The notes under the pieces are model-generated. The model saw only the letters and a program-made list of their open reading frames with translations. It searched no databases and was not told where the DNA came from. Positions 52,557 to 62,600 of a stretch of DNA of 64,000 bases are shown here, piece after piece; position 1 is the stretch's first letter; every line of letters starts with the position of its first letter. This DNA comes from Micromonospora parva (GTDB lineage Bacteria > Actinomycetota > Actinomycetes > Mycobacteriales > Micromonosporaceae). The DNA lies in NCBI RefSeq assembly GCF_000718515.1, contig NZ_JNZS01000001.1:283503-347502 (forward strand), in the 5' to 3' direction. Both the position numbers and the translations under genes were made by a program.

Positions 52557-53165
52557 TCAGCGGTCGGGGTGATCCTGGTCCGTCGGCACGATGGCTCGCC
52601 GGACGCAGTCGCGAAGCAGAGCACGACGTCGGGAGTGCACGTCGTCGGGTTCCTGGCCGCTGGCGGCGTAGACGTTGCTCACCGGCGACCAGGCCATCGA
52701 CATCGCGATGACCAGGGCCATGATGTCGAACGGGTCACCACCGCGGATCCGGCCGGCGGCCTGGGCCTCGGCGATCGCCGTGAGCTTGCGATCGTCGTAG
52801 TGCTGGTGGGTCTCGACGAGGTGTCCTGCGGGCCGGCGTTCCAGCCGCGTCCAGGTCGCGAGCCGGATGAGGTCGGGGCGGCGCAGGTATTCGTCGTAGA
52901 GGCGGACGGCCCAGTCCGCGAGATCGTCGGCGTCGATGGGCACGACGTTGGTGATGCGTTCCAGCGAGCTGAGGAAGATCGCGTCGAAGAGTCGTTCCTT
53001 GTCCCCGAAGTAGGCGTAGAGCTGCGCCTTGTTGGTGCGGGCCGCCGTCACGATGCGGTCGACGCGGGCCCCGGCGATGCCGTGTTGGGCGAACTCCTCG
53101 GTGGCGGCGTCCAGGATGCGCTGGTAGGTCGCGGCACCTCGCGAGGTCAGCGGCTGCTCCGGCAT
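52557..53165 (-). CDS. TetR-family transcriptional regulator
   Basis: The 202-residue protein has an N-terminal TetR HTH (ILDAATEEFAQHGIAGARVDRIVTAARTNKAQLYAYFGDKERLFDAIF) and a C-terminal helical ligand-binding domain. It is divergent from the alcohol dehydrogenase gene, and the 96-base gap contains two dyad sites, so it likely represses that gene and itself. The ligand is probably an alcohol, aldehyde or other substrate of the dehydrogenase. Confidence 0.9.
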   Translation of the reverse strand: MPEQPLTSRGAATYQRILDAATEEFAQHGIAGARVDRIVTAARTNKAQLYAYFGDKERLFDAIFLSSLERITNVVPIDADDLADWAVRLYDEYLRRPDLIRLATWTRLERRPAGHLVETHQHYDDRKLTAIAEAQAAGRIRGGDPFDIMALVIAMSMAWSPVSNVYAASGQEPDDVHSRRRALLRDCVRRAIVPTDQDHPDR

Positions 53166-53177
53166 GGCCCCACACTA

Positions 53178-53248
53178 GCAAAACAGAACAGTTGGTTTGC
53201 TTCGGCTCGGCGCCCGACCTAAGCTTCGGCAGACCGAACAGTCTGTTT
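53178..53248. promoter_or_regulatory. TetR operator candidates
   Basis: AACAG-T-CTGTT (53237-53247) is a perfect odd dyad 14 bases before the dehydrogenase start. A second site, GCAAA...TTTGC with an inner AACAGTT (53178-53200), covers the start-side region of the TetR gene. Both share the AACAG core. Confidence 0.6.
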
Positions 53249-53261
53249 ATAGGAGTCGATC

Positions 53262-54302
53262 ATGCGAAGGACCACCGGATGGCGAGCAACCGGCCCGACG
53301 GAACTGCGGCGTACCCCGATCGAGCGCCGTGACCTACGCCCCGACGACATCGCGGTGCGCGTCGACTACTGCGGGGTCTGCCACAGCGACCTGCACGCCC
53401 TGCGCGACCACGACCAGCACGCCGACGCCGCACTGGTGCCGGGGCACGAATTCACCGGCGTGGTGATTGACACCGGCCCCGAGGTGACCCGCTTCTCGAT
53501 CGGCGACAGCGTCGCGGTGGGCAACATCGTCGACTCCTGCGGCGCCTGCGCCATGTGCGCGGCCGGACAGGAGAACTTCTGCCACCCCTTCCCGACCCTG
53601 ACCTACGGCGGCACGGACCGGCAGGACGGGTCGACGACGCTGGGTGGCTTCTCCCGCGAATACGTCGTGCGGGACACCTTCGCCTACCCGCTCCCCGCCG
53701 GCCTCGACCCGGCCGCAGCCGCCCCGCTGCTGTGCGCCGGCGTCACCGTGTGGGAACCCCTGCGCTCCCACAACGTCGGCCCAGGCACCCGCGTCGCCGT
53801 GGCCGGGCTCGGCGGCCTGGGCCACCTCGCGGTCAAGATGGCCGTGGCACTCGGCGCCACCACGACCGTGATCAGCCGCACCCTGGACAAGCGGGACGAC
53901 GCCCGTCGGCTCGGCGCACACGACCTCGTCGACTCCACCGATCCCCAGCAGATGGCTGCCGCCCGCGACACCTTCGACCTCGTCATCGACACCATCTCCG
54001 CACCGCACGACCTCGCGCCGTACCTGCGGCTGGTGGCGATGGACGGCACCCTCAGCCTGCTCGGATACCTGGGACCGGTGACCGTCGAGACCACCGACCT
54101 GCTCATCGGCCGCAAGAGGCTCAGCTCCGCCGGGAGCGGAGGCCGCGGCTCGACGGCTGAGATGCTCCAGTTCTGCGCCGACAACGGCGTCACCGCCGAC
54201 ATCGAGATCCTCCCGTCGGCGCAGGTGGGCACGGCACTCGACCGCCTGCGGCGAAACGCCGTCCGCTACCGCTTCGTGCTGGACATGTCCGACCTCGACT
54301 GA
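53262..54302 (+). CDS. Zinc-dependent alcohol dehydrogenase (MDR family)
   Basis: The 346-residue oxidoreductase has the catalytic zinc region CGVCHSDLHALRD and GHEFTGVV, the structural zinc Cys set CGACAMCAAGQENFC, and the NAD(P) site GLGGLGHLAVKMA. Sequence and length resemble cinnamyl-alcohol/YahK-type NADP enzymes. AGGAG is present eight bases before the ATG. It is controlled by the adjacent TetR protein. The physiological alcohol or aldehyde is unknown. Confidence 0.92.
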   Translation: MRRTTGWRATGPTELRRTPIERRDLRPDDIAVRVDYCGVCHSDLHALRDHDQHADAALVPGHEFTGVVIDTGPEVTRFSIGDSVAVGNIVDSCGACAMCAAGQENFCHPFPTLTYGGTDRQDGSTTLGGFSREYVVRDTFAYPLPAGLDPAAAAPLLCAGVTVWEPLRSHNVGPGTRVAVAGLGGLGHLAVKMAVALGATTTVISRTLDKRDDARRLGAHDLVDSTDPQQMAAARDTFDLVIDTISAPHDLAPYLRLVAMDGTLSLLGYLGPVTVETTDLLIGRKRLSSAGSGGRGSTAEMLQFCADNGVTADIEILPSAQVGTALDRLRRNAVRYRFVLDMSDLD

Positions 54303-54320
54303 CGGTGGTCGGCGCGCCGC

Positions 54321-56105
54321 TCAGGTGACGACGATCCGGGCGTCGTCGGGCAGCCGGCGGGTCGCGCCCCGCCGGTCCAGCAACTCCAGCAGGGGCACCG
54401 CCACCCGGCGGGTGGTGTCCAACGCCTGCCGCGCCGCGGAGAGGGTGAACGGCTGCGGCAGCCCGGCCAGCACCCGCACCGCGTCGTCGAGCACGTCGGG
54501 CAGCAACACCACGTTGTCGGCCAACCGCAGCAGGGCGCCGGCGCGCACCGCGGCACCGATCTCCCGGGGACCCAGACCGAGGTCGACGAGGCGATCGGCT
54601 TCGGGGGCGCGGAACGGCCGGTCGCCGTACTCGGCGCGGACCCGCTGCACGGCCCGGGCCACCGGTTCGGGCAGCGCGTCGGTGCTCGACGCCCCGACCC
54701 GGCCGGAGTGGATCCGCAGCGGCGGCCGGACCAGCGCCTCGACCAGCGCCCGGTCGGGCAGGGCGAGACGCTGCCGCAACGCGTCCACCGGCATCCCGGG
54801 CTCCAACGGGTGCTCGCGCGCGTGGCGGGCGACCTCCTCGGTCAGCCGCTCGGCGAGCACCCGCCAGTACGCGGGGTCGGCCAACCAGTCACCGGCCACC
54901 GGCTGGGCGAACTCCGGCCGGTCCCGACCCGACACGGTGGGCACCGGCACGCCCATCCGGACCAACGCGCCGGCCCGGACCAGCCGGCGGCGGCGCAGTT
55001 CCCCCGCCAGGTCGGGTCGACCGTCCATCTCGGCGAGGACCTGGGCACGGGCGGCCGCCGCGCCGCGTCGAGCCAACGGTGGGGGTGCCACGTCCAACAC
55101 CCACACCCCGCCGCTGACGTGGTGGCGACCCGGGTCCCGCAGCAGCGCCCGGTCGCCCACCAGCAACGGCAACGGTCGGGCCAGCCGCAGCCGGACGGTG
55201 TCCGGGCCGAGCGGGCGCACCCGTACCGGCACCGCCGCCGACCCGACATGCAGGGTGAGGGTGGCCGGCAGGTCGGCGGCCGGGTCGCCGGCGAGCCGGA
55301 CGTCGACCAGGTCGGTGTGGTGAAACCGGCCCGGGGTGAGCAGCGCGTCGCCCCGACCGAGCCGGTCGCGGGGCGTACCGCGCAGGTTGACCGCGACCCG
55401 GGCGACCGCCGCCGCCTCCGGTCGGGGCTCGCCCAGCGAGTGCAGGCCACGGACCCGGACCGGTTCGTCGGCGCCGGCCAGCTCCAGTTCGTCGCCCACC
55501 CGCAGTCGACCGGCGCCGAGGGTGCCGGTGACGACGGTGCCGCTGCCCCGCACGGTGAAGCTGCGGTCCACCCAGAGCCGGACCGGATCGTCCAGCACCG
55601 GCGCGGGCAGGTCGGCGGCGAGCCGGTCCAGGGCGGCCCGCAACTCCGGCAGGCCCGCGCCGGTCAAGCCACTGACCGCCACCGCCGGCACCGCGCCGAG
55701 GCTGGTCGCGGCGATCTCGGCACGCGCGCGGGCCATCGCCGGCCCCGGGTCGGCCAGGTCCGCGCGGGTCACCGCCAGCAGGCCGTACGCGACACCGAGC
55801 GCGTCGAGGGCGGCCAGGTGCTCGGCGGACTGCGGCATCCACCCCTCGTCGGCGGCCACCACGATCAGCGCCGCCGGGACCGGGCCGACCCCGGCGAGCA
55901 TGTTCGGCACGAACCGTTCGTGCCCGGGTACGTCGACGAACGCGACGGTGCCGCCGGACGGCAGTGTCGTCCAGGCGAAACCCAGGTCGATGGTCATCCC
56001 CCGGCGGCGTTCCTCCGCCCACCGGTCGGGTTCCATCCCGGTCAACGCCCGCACGAGCGTCGATTTGCCGTGGTCGACGTGCCCGGCGGTCGCGACGACG
56101 AACAC
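54321..56105 (-). CDS. selB: Selenocysteine-specific translation elongation factor
   Basis: The 594-residue GTPase delivers Sec-tRNA to UGA codons. G domain: G1 GHVDHGKST, G2 region RGMTIDLGFAW, G3 DVPGHERF, G4 TRAD (the SelB variant of NKxD). EF-Tu-like domains 2 and 3 follow, then C-terminal winged-helix repeats (about 400-594, for example LPDRALVEALVRPPLRI and LVDLGLGPREIGAAVRAG) that bind the SECIS RNA. GTG at 56105 lies 2 bases after the selA stop. Confidence 0.95.
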   Translation of the reverse strand: MFVVATAGHVDHGKSTLVRALTGMEPDRWAEERRRGMTIDLGFAWTTLPSGGTVAFVDVPGHERFVPNMLAGVGPVPAALIVVAADEGWMPQSAEHLAALDALGVAYGLLAVTRADLADPGPAMARARAEIAATSLGAVPAVAVSGLTGAGLPELRAALDRLAADLPAPVLDDPVRLWVDRSFTVRGSGTVVTGTLGAGRLRVGDELELAGADEPVRVRGLHSLGEPRPEAAAVARVAVNLRGTPRDRLGRGDALLTPGRFHHTDLVDVRLAGDPAADLPATLTLHVGSAAVPVRVRPLGPDTVRLRLARPLPLLVGDRALLRDPGRHHVSGGVWVLDVAPPPLARRGAAAARAQVLAEMDGRPDLAGELRRRRLVRAGALVRMGVPVPTVSGRDRPEFAQPVAGDWLADPAYWRVLAERLTEEVARHAREHPLEPGMPVDALRQRLALPDRALVEALVRPPLRIHSGRVGASSTDALPEPVARAVQRVRAEYGDRPFRAPEADRLVDLGLGPREIGAAVRAGALLRLADNVVLLPDVLDDAVRVLAGLPQPFTLSAARQALDTTRRVAVPLLELLDRRGATRRLPDDARIVVT

Positions 56106-56107
56106 TG

Positions 56108-57415
56108 TCAGTCGTCCCCGGGTACGCGCAGCACCGCCTGGCGGACGGCCTCGTCGGCGTCGGCGGGCACACAGCGCAGGTCGAGCAGGAGCCGGCCGCG
56201 TACCACCCGGCCGAGGACCGGCGGCTCTCCGGTGCGCAGCGGCGCCGCGTACCGCTCGGGCAGGCTCAACGCCCACGAGTCCAGCTCCACCCCGGGGGCG
56301 CCGCCCCCGCCGACCACCGCGACGGCCGGCACCACCTCCGCCTTGCGGCCGTCCGCGCCGAGGCGGTCGCGCAGCCGCTCCACCCGTTCGCGCAGCACAC
56401 CCGGGTCGGCGTGCAGCGCCGCCCGGGTCGGGGTGCCCGGTTGGTGCAGGGTGGCGGCCAGCGCGGCCAGGGTGAGCTTGTCCACCCGCAGCGCCCGGGC
56501 CAGCGGGTGGCGACGCAGCCGGTCGATCAGCTCGGCGTCACCCAGCAGCAGCCCCGCCTGCGGCCCACCGAGCAGCTTGTCGCCGCTGGCGGTGACCAGT
56601 GCGGCACCCGCGCGCAGGGTGCTGGCCGCGTCCGGTTCGTCGGGCAGCAGCGGGTCCGCGCCGAGCAGCCCGGAGCCGATGTCGGCGACCACCGGCACCC
56701 CGAGTGTGGCCAGTTGCCGCACCCCGACGGCGGAGGTGAAGCCGGTGACCCGGAAGTTCGACGGGTGCACCTTGAGCACGAAGCCGGTCTGCGGGCCGAG
56801 GGCGGCGGCGTAGTCCGCGACCGTGGTGCGGTTGGTGGTGCCCACCTCGCGCAGCCGCGCACCGGTGCTCTCCAGCAGGTCAGGCAGGCGGAAACCGTCG
56901 CCGATCTCGACCAGCTCACCCCGGCTGACCACGATCTCCCGGCCGGCGGCCAACGCGGTGGCGGCCAGCACCAGCGCGGCGGCGCCGTTGTTGACCACGT
57001 GCACGGCGCCGGCGTCGGGCACGGCGGCGGCCAGCGCGTCGAGCGCGCCCCGGCCGCGACGGGCCCTCCGACCGGTGGCCAGGTCCAACTCGACGTCGGT
57101 GTGCCCGGCGGCGGCCACCACCGCGGCGACGGCGGCGGGCGACAACGGGGCCCGGCCCAGGTTGGTGTGCAGCACGACGCCGGTGGCGTTGAGCACCACC
57201 CGGGGGCCGGGAGTGGGCAACGCGACGACCGCGGCGTCGCGTACCTCGTCGGGGTGGAGCTCGCCGCGACGAGCGCGGTCCTGCGCGCGGGAGACGATCG
57301 CCTTGACCTGCTCCCGGCCGAGGGTCACCGTGGCGGCGGCCAGCACCGGGTCGGCCAGCAGCGTGTCCGTACGGGGCACCCGGCGTCGCGGGTCCACCGG
57401 GCCGTCGCCCATCAC
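56108..57415 (-). CDS. selA: L-seryl-tRNA(Sec) selenium transferase
   Basis: The 435-residue PLP enzyme converts Ser-tRNA-Sec to Sec-tRNA-Sec using selenophosphate. Signatures are GVVLHTNLGRAPLS, NNGAAALVL, RGELVEIGDGFRLPDLL and the PLP-lysine region TASGDKLLGGPQAG. It lies between tRNA-Sec and selB in the same orientation, so the three form one selenium module. The selD gene for selenophosphate is not in this window. Confidence 0.95.
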   Translation of the reverse strand: MMGDGPVDPRRRVPRTDTLLADPVLAAATVTLGREQVKAIVSRAQDRARRGELHPDEVRDAAVVALPTPGPRVVLNATGVVLHTNLGRAPLSPAAVAAVVAAAGHTDVELDLATGRRARRGRGALDALAAAVPDAGAVHVVNNGAAALVLAATALAAGREIVVSRGELVEIGDGFRLPDLLESTGARLREVGTTNRTTVADYAAALGPQTGFVLKVHPSNFRVTGFTSAVGVRQLATLGVPVVADIGSGLLGADPLLPDEPDAASTLRAGAALVTASGDKLLGGPQAGLLLGDAELIDRLRRHPLARALRVDKLTLAALAATLHQPGTPTRAALHADPGVLRERVERLRDRLGADGRKAEVVPAVAVVGGGGAPGVELDSWALSLPERYAAPLRTGEPPVLGRVVRGRLLLDLRCVPADADEAVRQAVLRVPGDD

Positions 57416-57435
57416 GTCATCTCCTGCAAGCGGTG

Positions 57436-57531
57436 TGGCGGAGACGGACGGGAATCGAACCCGCCTGGCCCGGGTCCCGGACCACTCCGGTTTTGAAGAC
57501 CGGGAGGGGCACCAGCCGCCTGAACGCCTCC
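57436..57531 (-). tRNA. selC: tRNA-Sec (anticodon TCA)
   Basis: On the minus strand the 96-base gene starts GGAGGCG and ends with CCGTCTCCG-CCA. The anticodon loop CTTCAAA (anticodon TCA, reading UGA) lies in a 6-bp stem CCGGT/ACCGG region, and a long variable arm (GTGGTCCGGGACCCGGGCCAGG) precedes the T arm GCGGG-TTCGATT-CCCGT. The long acceptor stem and long variable arm are typical of tRNA-Sec. It lies between the NrfD-like gene and selA. Confidence 0.93.
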
Positions 57532-57544
57532 ACCGGACATTCGA

Positions 57545-58684
57545 TCACACCGCGGGCGGGGCCGCCCGATCAGATGGAAGATCCATGCCGCTTCGCCGCG
57601 CTTCGACCCGTTCGCGTTGCGGAACCACCGTGTACCGGGGGTCACGGGCCGAGGCGACGCCGCCGTAGAAGATCCCGAACCGGGTCAGCACCGACGCGGC
57701 CAGCAGCGCGGTCCCGGAGAGCGCACCGACCACCCGGCTGCGCCGGCCCAGCAGCGCGCCAGCCACCCCACCGGCGGTCAGCAGCCGCCCCGCGCGTAGC
57801 AACCGACCCGGCCGGCCCAACTGGTAGGGCTCGCTGAGCAGGCCCAGACGGGTCTCCACCCGGTGCGCGCCGTACAGCTCCAGGGCCGCGCCGGCCACCG
57901 CCATCCGGCGGGCCGGCCCGGCCTGGGCCGGCGGCGCGGCGAGCAGACCCACGCCGGCGCCGCTGGCCAACGCGCTGCCCGCGAAGATCACCGGCAGCTC
58001 GGGGTACGCCTCATGCCACGACGGCACCGCCGTGTCGGCCAGCAACACCCCGGTGTACGTGGCCAGCGCGGGCGCGGTGCCGGCGGCGAGCAGCCCGGCG
58101 GCGTGCCCGACCGGCGGCAACACCCGACCGGCCAGCCCGAGCAGACCGTGCCGGGGCAGCACACCGGCCGCCTCGGCGATCGCGGCGACGCCCGCCGCCG
58201 GCCCGTACGCGGTGAGGATCCAGGTGCCCATCGACATCGGCGAGGTCGGCTTGGCCACCCGCAGCATGTGGTGGAACCGCGCCGGCCGGCCCAGATCCCT
58301 GACCAGGAAGACGGCGCTGGCGCTGACGGCGGCCAACGCGGTGACCCGGCCGGCGCGCCGCAACGCGGGCCGCCTGGTGAGCTGCCCGCCCGCGGCGAGC
58401 AACGATGAGCCGGCGGCCAACCCGCCGGTGAACAGGTACGCGGCGATGTCCCACTTCCAGACCGGCGGCTTCAGGACGGGCCGACCGTAGTAGGAGGTGA
58501 ACTCGGCCTCCGGCACCCGCAGTTCCTCGCCGCCACCGCGCCGCCCGCCGCGCCGACGGTTGGCGTCTCGCCGGACCGTCAGGTCGCCCCCGGGGGCGCT
58601 CACCGAGGGTTGGTTGCTGTGCTCGTCGGCGAGCCGCTCCCGGAAGCGGCGGAACCGGTCGCCGACCGGGCCCGGCGGCGTCAT
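57545..58684 (-). CDS. NrfD/PsrC-like membrane subunit of formate dehydrogenase
   Basis: The 379-residue integral membrane protein has about 8 helices of the polysulfide reductase NrfD family (AAYLFTGGLAAGSSLLAAGGQL, FLVRDLGRPARFHHMLRVAKPTSPMSMGTW, LPVIFAGSALASGAG). It anchors the FdhA/FdhB complex and passes electrons to quinone. The ATG overlaps the fdhB stop (ATGA). The N-terminal 70 residues are charged and cytoplasmic. Confidence 0.88.
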   Translation of the reverse strand: MTPPGPVGDRFRRFRERLADEHSNQPSVSAPGGDLTVRRDANRRRGGRRGGGEELRVPEAEFTSYYGRPVLKPPVWKWDIAAYLFTGGLAAGSSLLAAGGQLTRRPALRRAGRVTALAAVSASAVFLVRDLGRPARFHHMLRVAKPTSPMSMGTWILTAYGPAAGVAAIAEAAGVLPRHGLLGLAGRVLPPVGHAAGLLAAGTAPALATYTGVLLADTAVPSWHEAYPELPVIFAGSALASGAGVGLLAAPPAQAGPARRMAVAGAALELYGAHRVETRLGLLSEPYQLGRPGRLLRAGRLLTAGGVAGALLGRRSRVVGALSGTALLAASVLTRFGIFYGGVASARDPRYTVVPQRERVEARRSGMDLPSDRAAPPAV

Positions 58685-59698
58685 GAAGAACCTCCGACGA
58701 ACGCGGCGACGGTCGCCGCCGCCATGGCGAGCGCGGCGAGGCCGGCGCGTTTCCACATCTTCGGTAGGTCGCGGGTGGTCACCACCGGGTCCGGTGGCAG
58801 CCCGTACACCTCAGGCTCGTCCAGGAGCAGGAAGAACGCCCCGTCCCCACCCACACCGTCGCTCGGATCGTGCCCGTACAGTCGCGCCTCCGCAACCCCC
58901 CGCTCGTGCAGCGTCGCCACCCGGGCGGCGGCGCGCTCCCGCAACTCGTCGAGGGGCCCGTACTGGATCGACTCGGTCGGACACGCCTGCGCACACGCCG
59001 GCGTCATCCCCACACCCAACCGGTCGTAGCACAACGTGCACTTCCACGCCCGACCACGGACACGCCGAGATGCAGTAACCGCAGCCGTTGCAGATGTCCT
59101 CCTGCACCACCACCGTCCCGAACTCCGTCCGGAACAACGAACCCGTCGGACACACATCCAGACACGCCGCATGCGTGCAGTGCTTACAGACATCCGACAT
59201 CATCAACCACCGGAAATCCGTCCGACCCTCCGCACCCGAACCCCGCCCCGGCGGCTGCGCACCCGGCATCCCGAGGAACTGCGGACCGGCGCCACCCCCG
59301 CTCCCGGCGATCGGATCGGCCGGGCCGGCGCCCATCGGGGCACCCAGCACGTCCACCGGCCCGCCCGCGGCCATCCCGGCGGCCGCCGACGGCGCACCGG
59401 TCGGCACGCCCGGGTCAGTGCCGGTGCGCCCACCGGTGCGGGCCGCCACGACCGCCGACGCCGCGCTGGCCGAACCCTCGGTCGGCGTTCCCACGAACGG
59501 CGGCGCGCGATGCCCGGCCGGCCGGGGTTGCTCGATGAACGCGACGTGGCGCCACGAGTTCGCGGTCAGAGCGCCGGTGTTGTCGTACGACATACCCAGC
59601 AGATCGAGGCCACTCTCCGGCACACCGTTCCACTCCTTGCAGGCCACCTCACACGCCTTGCAACCGATACAGACGCTGGTATCGGTGAAGAACCCCAT
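58681..59698 (-). pseudogene. fdhB: Formate dehydrogenase iron-sulfur (beta) subunit, frame broken by a small deletion
   Basis: The start at 59698 gives GFFTDTSVCIGCKACEVACKEWNG, a Gly/Ala/Pro-rich insert (about 60-155) and CKHCTHAACLDVCPTG, then CNGCGYCISACP, all [4Fe-4S] ligands. Directly after this the frame is lost. The rest of the protein (GRAWKCTLCYDRLGVGMTPACAQACPTESIQYG, then a C-terminal membrane helix) is in another frame down to 58681. About 29 bases (some ten residues, of the kind YGVI...GDG) are missing at about 59055. It could be a real deletion or a sequencing/assembly error. The rest of the gene is intact. Confidence 0.8.
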
Positions 59699-62600
59699 CC
59701 GCGGCCCGGGTTGATCCCGGCACGCCGCTGGTAGTCGGCCACCAGGTCGAGCAACGCCGGCCCGGTGGGACGCCGGCCCGGCCGCACGTCGCAGGTGCCC
59801 ACCTTGCTCTCCTGAATCAGCACGTTCGGATCCAGGCTGATCCCGAACAGGTCGTTGGCCGAGTCGCCGGTCACCAAACCCTCAAAACCGAAGTGGTACG
59901 GCAACCACACCTGGTGGATGACCCGACCGTCCACCCGCAGCGGGGTCAACCGGTCGGTCACCAGCACCTTCGCCTCGATCACCGCGCGGCCACTGACCAG
60001 GTGCGCCCAGCCCAGATGCGCCAACCCGACCTCGCCGGCCAGCTCCGGGGACACCTCGACGAACATCTCCGGTTGCAACTCGGCCAACGGCGACACGGTC
60101 CGGCTCATCGCACCGGCGGTGTGGTGCTCGGTGAGCCGGCTGACAGTGAACACGTACGGGAACACCTGACTGTGCTCCTGCGGCGGGCTCGGGTTCACCG
60201 AGTTCACCGGATGCGCGTACATCTTGCGGGTCGGGTTGGCCTGCTGGCCGTAGAGCGGGTTACGCACCGGCGACTCCACCGGCTCGTAGTGCGTCGGCAG
60301 CGGGCCGTCCAGGACGCCGCTGGGCGCGTACAGCCAGCCCTTGCCGTCGCCCTGCATGACGAACGGATCGTCGCCGGCGATGCCCTCCGTCCCCGACGCA
60401 CCGGAAGGCGGCCGGTACGACGGTGGTTTGGTCTTCTCGAAGTCCGGCACGTCGTAACCGGTCCACTCGCCCTTGTCCGCGTCCCACCACACGTAGCGTT
60501 TGCGCTCACTCCACGGGTTGCCGTCCGGGTCGGCCGAGGCCCGGTTGTAGAGGATGCGCCGGTTCGCCGGCCAGGCCCAACCCCACTCGGCGGCCACCCA
60601 GTCCTGCTCGTGCCGGGACTTGCGGCGGGCGGCCTGGTTGACGCCGTCGGCGTACACCCCGGTGTAGATCCAGCAGCCGACGGCTGTGGAACCGTCGGCG
60701 CGGGCCTCCGCGAAGCTGGACAACGGCGCGCCGGTGGCCACGTCGTACCCGTTGATCTCGCGCAGCACCGCCTCGGCGCTCGGCTCCGCGTGCGGACCGT
60801 GCGTGGGATAGTCCCAGGTCAGGTCGAGCAGCGCCCGGTCGCGCGGCAACGGCGACCCGGCCAGCTTCTCGCGCAGTTTGCGGCCCAGGTGGTAGAAGAA
60901 CCACAGCTCGGAGCGGGCGTCACCCGGCGGCTCGACGGCCTTCTCCCGCCACTGCAACAACCGCTGCGTCTGCGTGAACGTGCCCTCCTTCTCCACATGC
61001 GACGCCGCGGGCAGGAAGAACACCTCGGTGCGGCACTCCTGCGGCACGATCTCCCCGGTGGCGACCTCGGGGCCGTTCTGCCAGAACGTCGCGCTCTCGA
61101 TCATGAACAGGTCCCGGACCACCAGCCAGTCGAGGTTGGCCATGCCGAGGCGCTGCGCCCGACCGTGCGCCGACCCGACGGCCGGGTTCTGACCGAGCAG
61201 GAAGTACCCCTTGATCTTCCCGTCGATCATGTTCAGCACCTGCTGGTAGGTGCCGTGATCACCGGTCATCCGCGGCAGATAGCCGTAACAGAAGTCGTTC
61301 TCCGGCGTCGCCGCGTCCCCCCAGTACGCCTTGAGCAGGCTCGCGGCGAACGACCGCGCGTTACCCCAGAACCCCTTCTGCCCCGGGTGGCGGATGCTGT
61401 CCACCCACTCGTCGAAGCTCGGGTGCTCGGCGTGGTGCGGCATCGGCAGGTAACCGGGCAGCAGGTTGAACAGTGTCGGGATGTCGGTGGAGCCCTGGAT
61501 GCTCGCGTGCCCACGAAGCGCCATCACCCCGCCGCCCGGGCGACCCATGTTGCCCAGCAGGAGCTGGATGATCGCGCCGGTGCGGATGTACTGCACGCCC
61601 ACGCTGTGCTGCGTCCAGCCCACCGAGTAGACGAGCATGCCGGTGCGGTCCCGCCCGGAGTTCTGCGTCCACGCCCGCGCCAACTCCAGGAACTGCGCCT
61701 CGGAAATACCGCAGACCCGCTCCACCATCTCCGGCGTGTAGCGGGAGAAGTGTCGCTTCAGGATCTGGTAAACGCAGCGCGGATGCTGCAACGTCTCGTC
61801 GCGCCGCGTCTGCCCACCCACCTGCGCGCCGTGCGACTCGTGCGTCAACCCCGCGGCGCTGTCCCGCTCCTGAGCGGTGTGCCCACTGCCTGAGGAACCC
61901 TCATGGCCCTCGTACTGCCAACTGTCCTGCACGTACGTGCCGGTCTCCGGGTCGAAACCGGAGAAGAAACCGTCGCCGTCCTCGGTGTCGCTGAACTCCG
62001 CGCTGACGATCGTCGCCGCGTTCGTGTACGCCAGCACGTACTCCCGGAAGTCCAACTCGTTGTCCAGGATGTAACGCACCACCCCACCGAGCAACGCGAT
62101 GTCCGTGCCCGCCCGGATCGGCAGGTACGCGTCCGCTACCGCGCTGGTACGGGTGAACCGTGGGTCGACGTGGAAGACCTTCGCCCCCCGGCGCTTGGCC
62201 TCCATCACCCACTGGAATCCCACCGGGTGCGCCTCGGCCATGTTCGAACCCTGAATGACGATGACGTCGGAGTTCGACAGGTCCTGCTGGTACTGGGTGG
62301 CGCCGCCACGACCGAAGCTGGCCCCCAGACCGGGGACGGTGGCGGAGTGTCAAATACGGGCCTGATTCTCGATCTGAAGCGCCCCCATCGCGGTGAACAA
62401 CTTCTTGATCAGGTAGTTCTCCTCGTTGTCGAGCGTCGCCCCGCCCAGGCTGGAGATGCCCAGCGTCCGGTTGAGCGGTCGGCCCTGCGTGTCGACGTCC
62501 TCCCAGGTCTGCTCCCGGGCGGCGAGGATCCGATCGGCGATCATGTCGAGCGCCGTGTCGAGGTCCAGATCCTCCCACTGCGTCGAGTACGGGCGGCGGT

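Noticed and set aside
62350..62352. Nonsense mutation in fdhA
   Set aside because: The TGA is in the conserved Sec context, followed by a SECIS-like hairpin, and selA, selB and tRNA-Sec are adjacent, so selenocysteine is the better reading.
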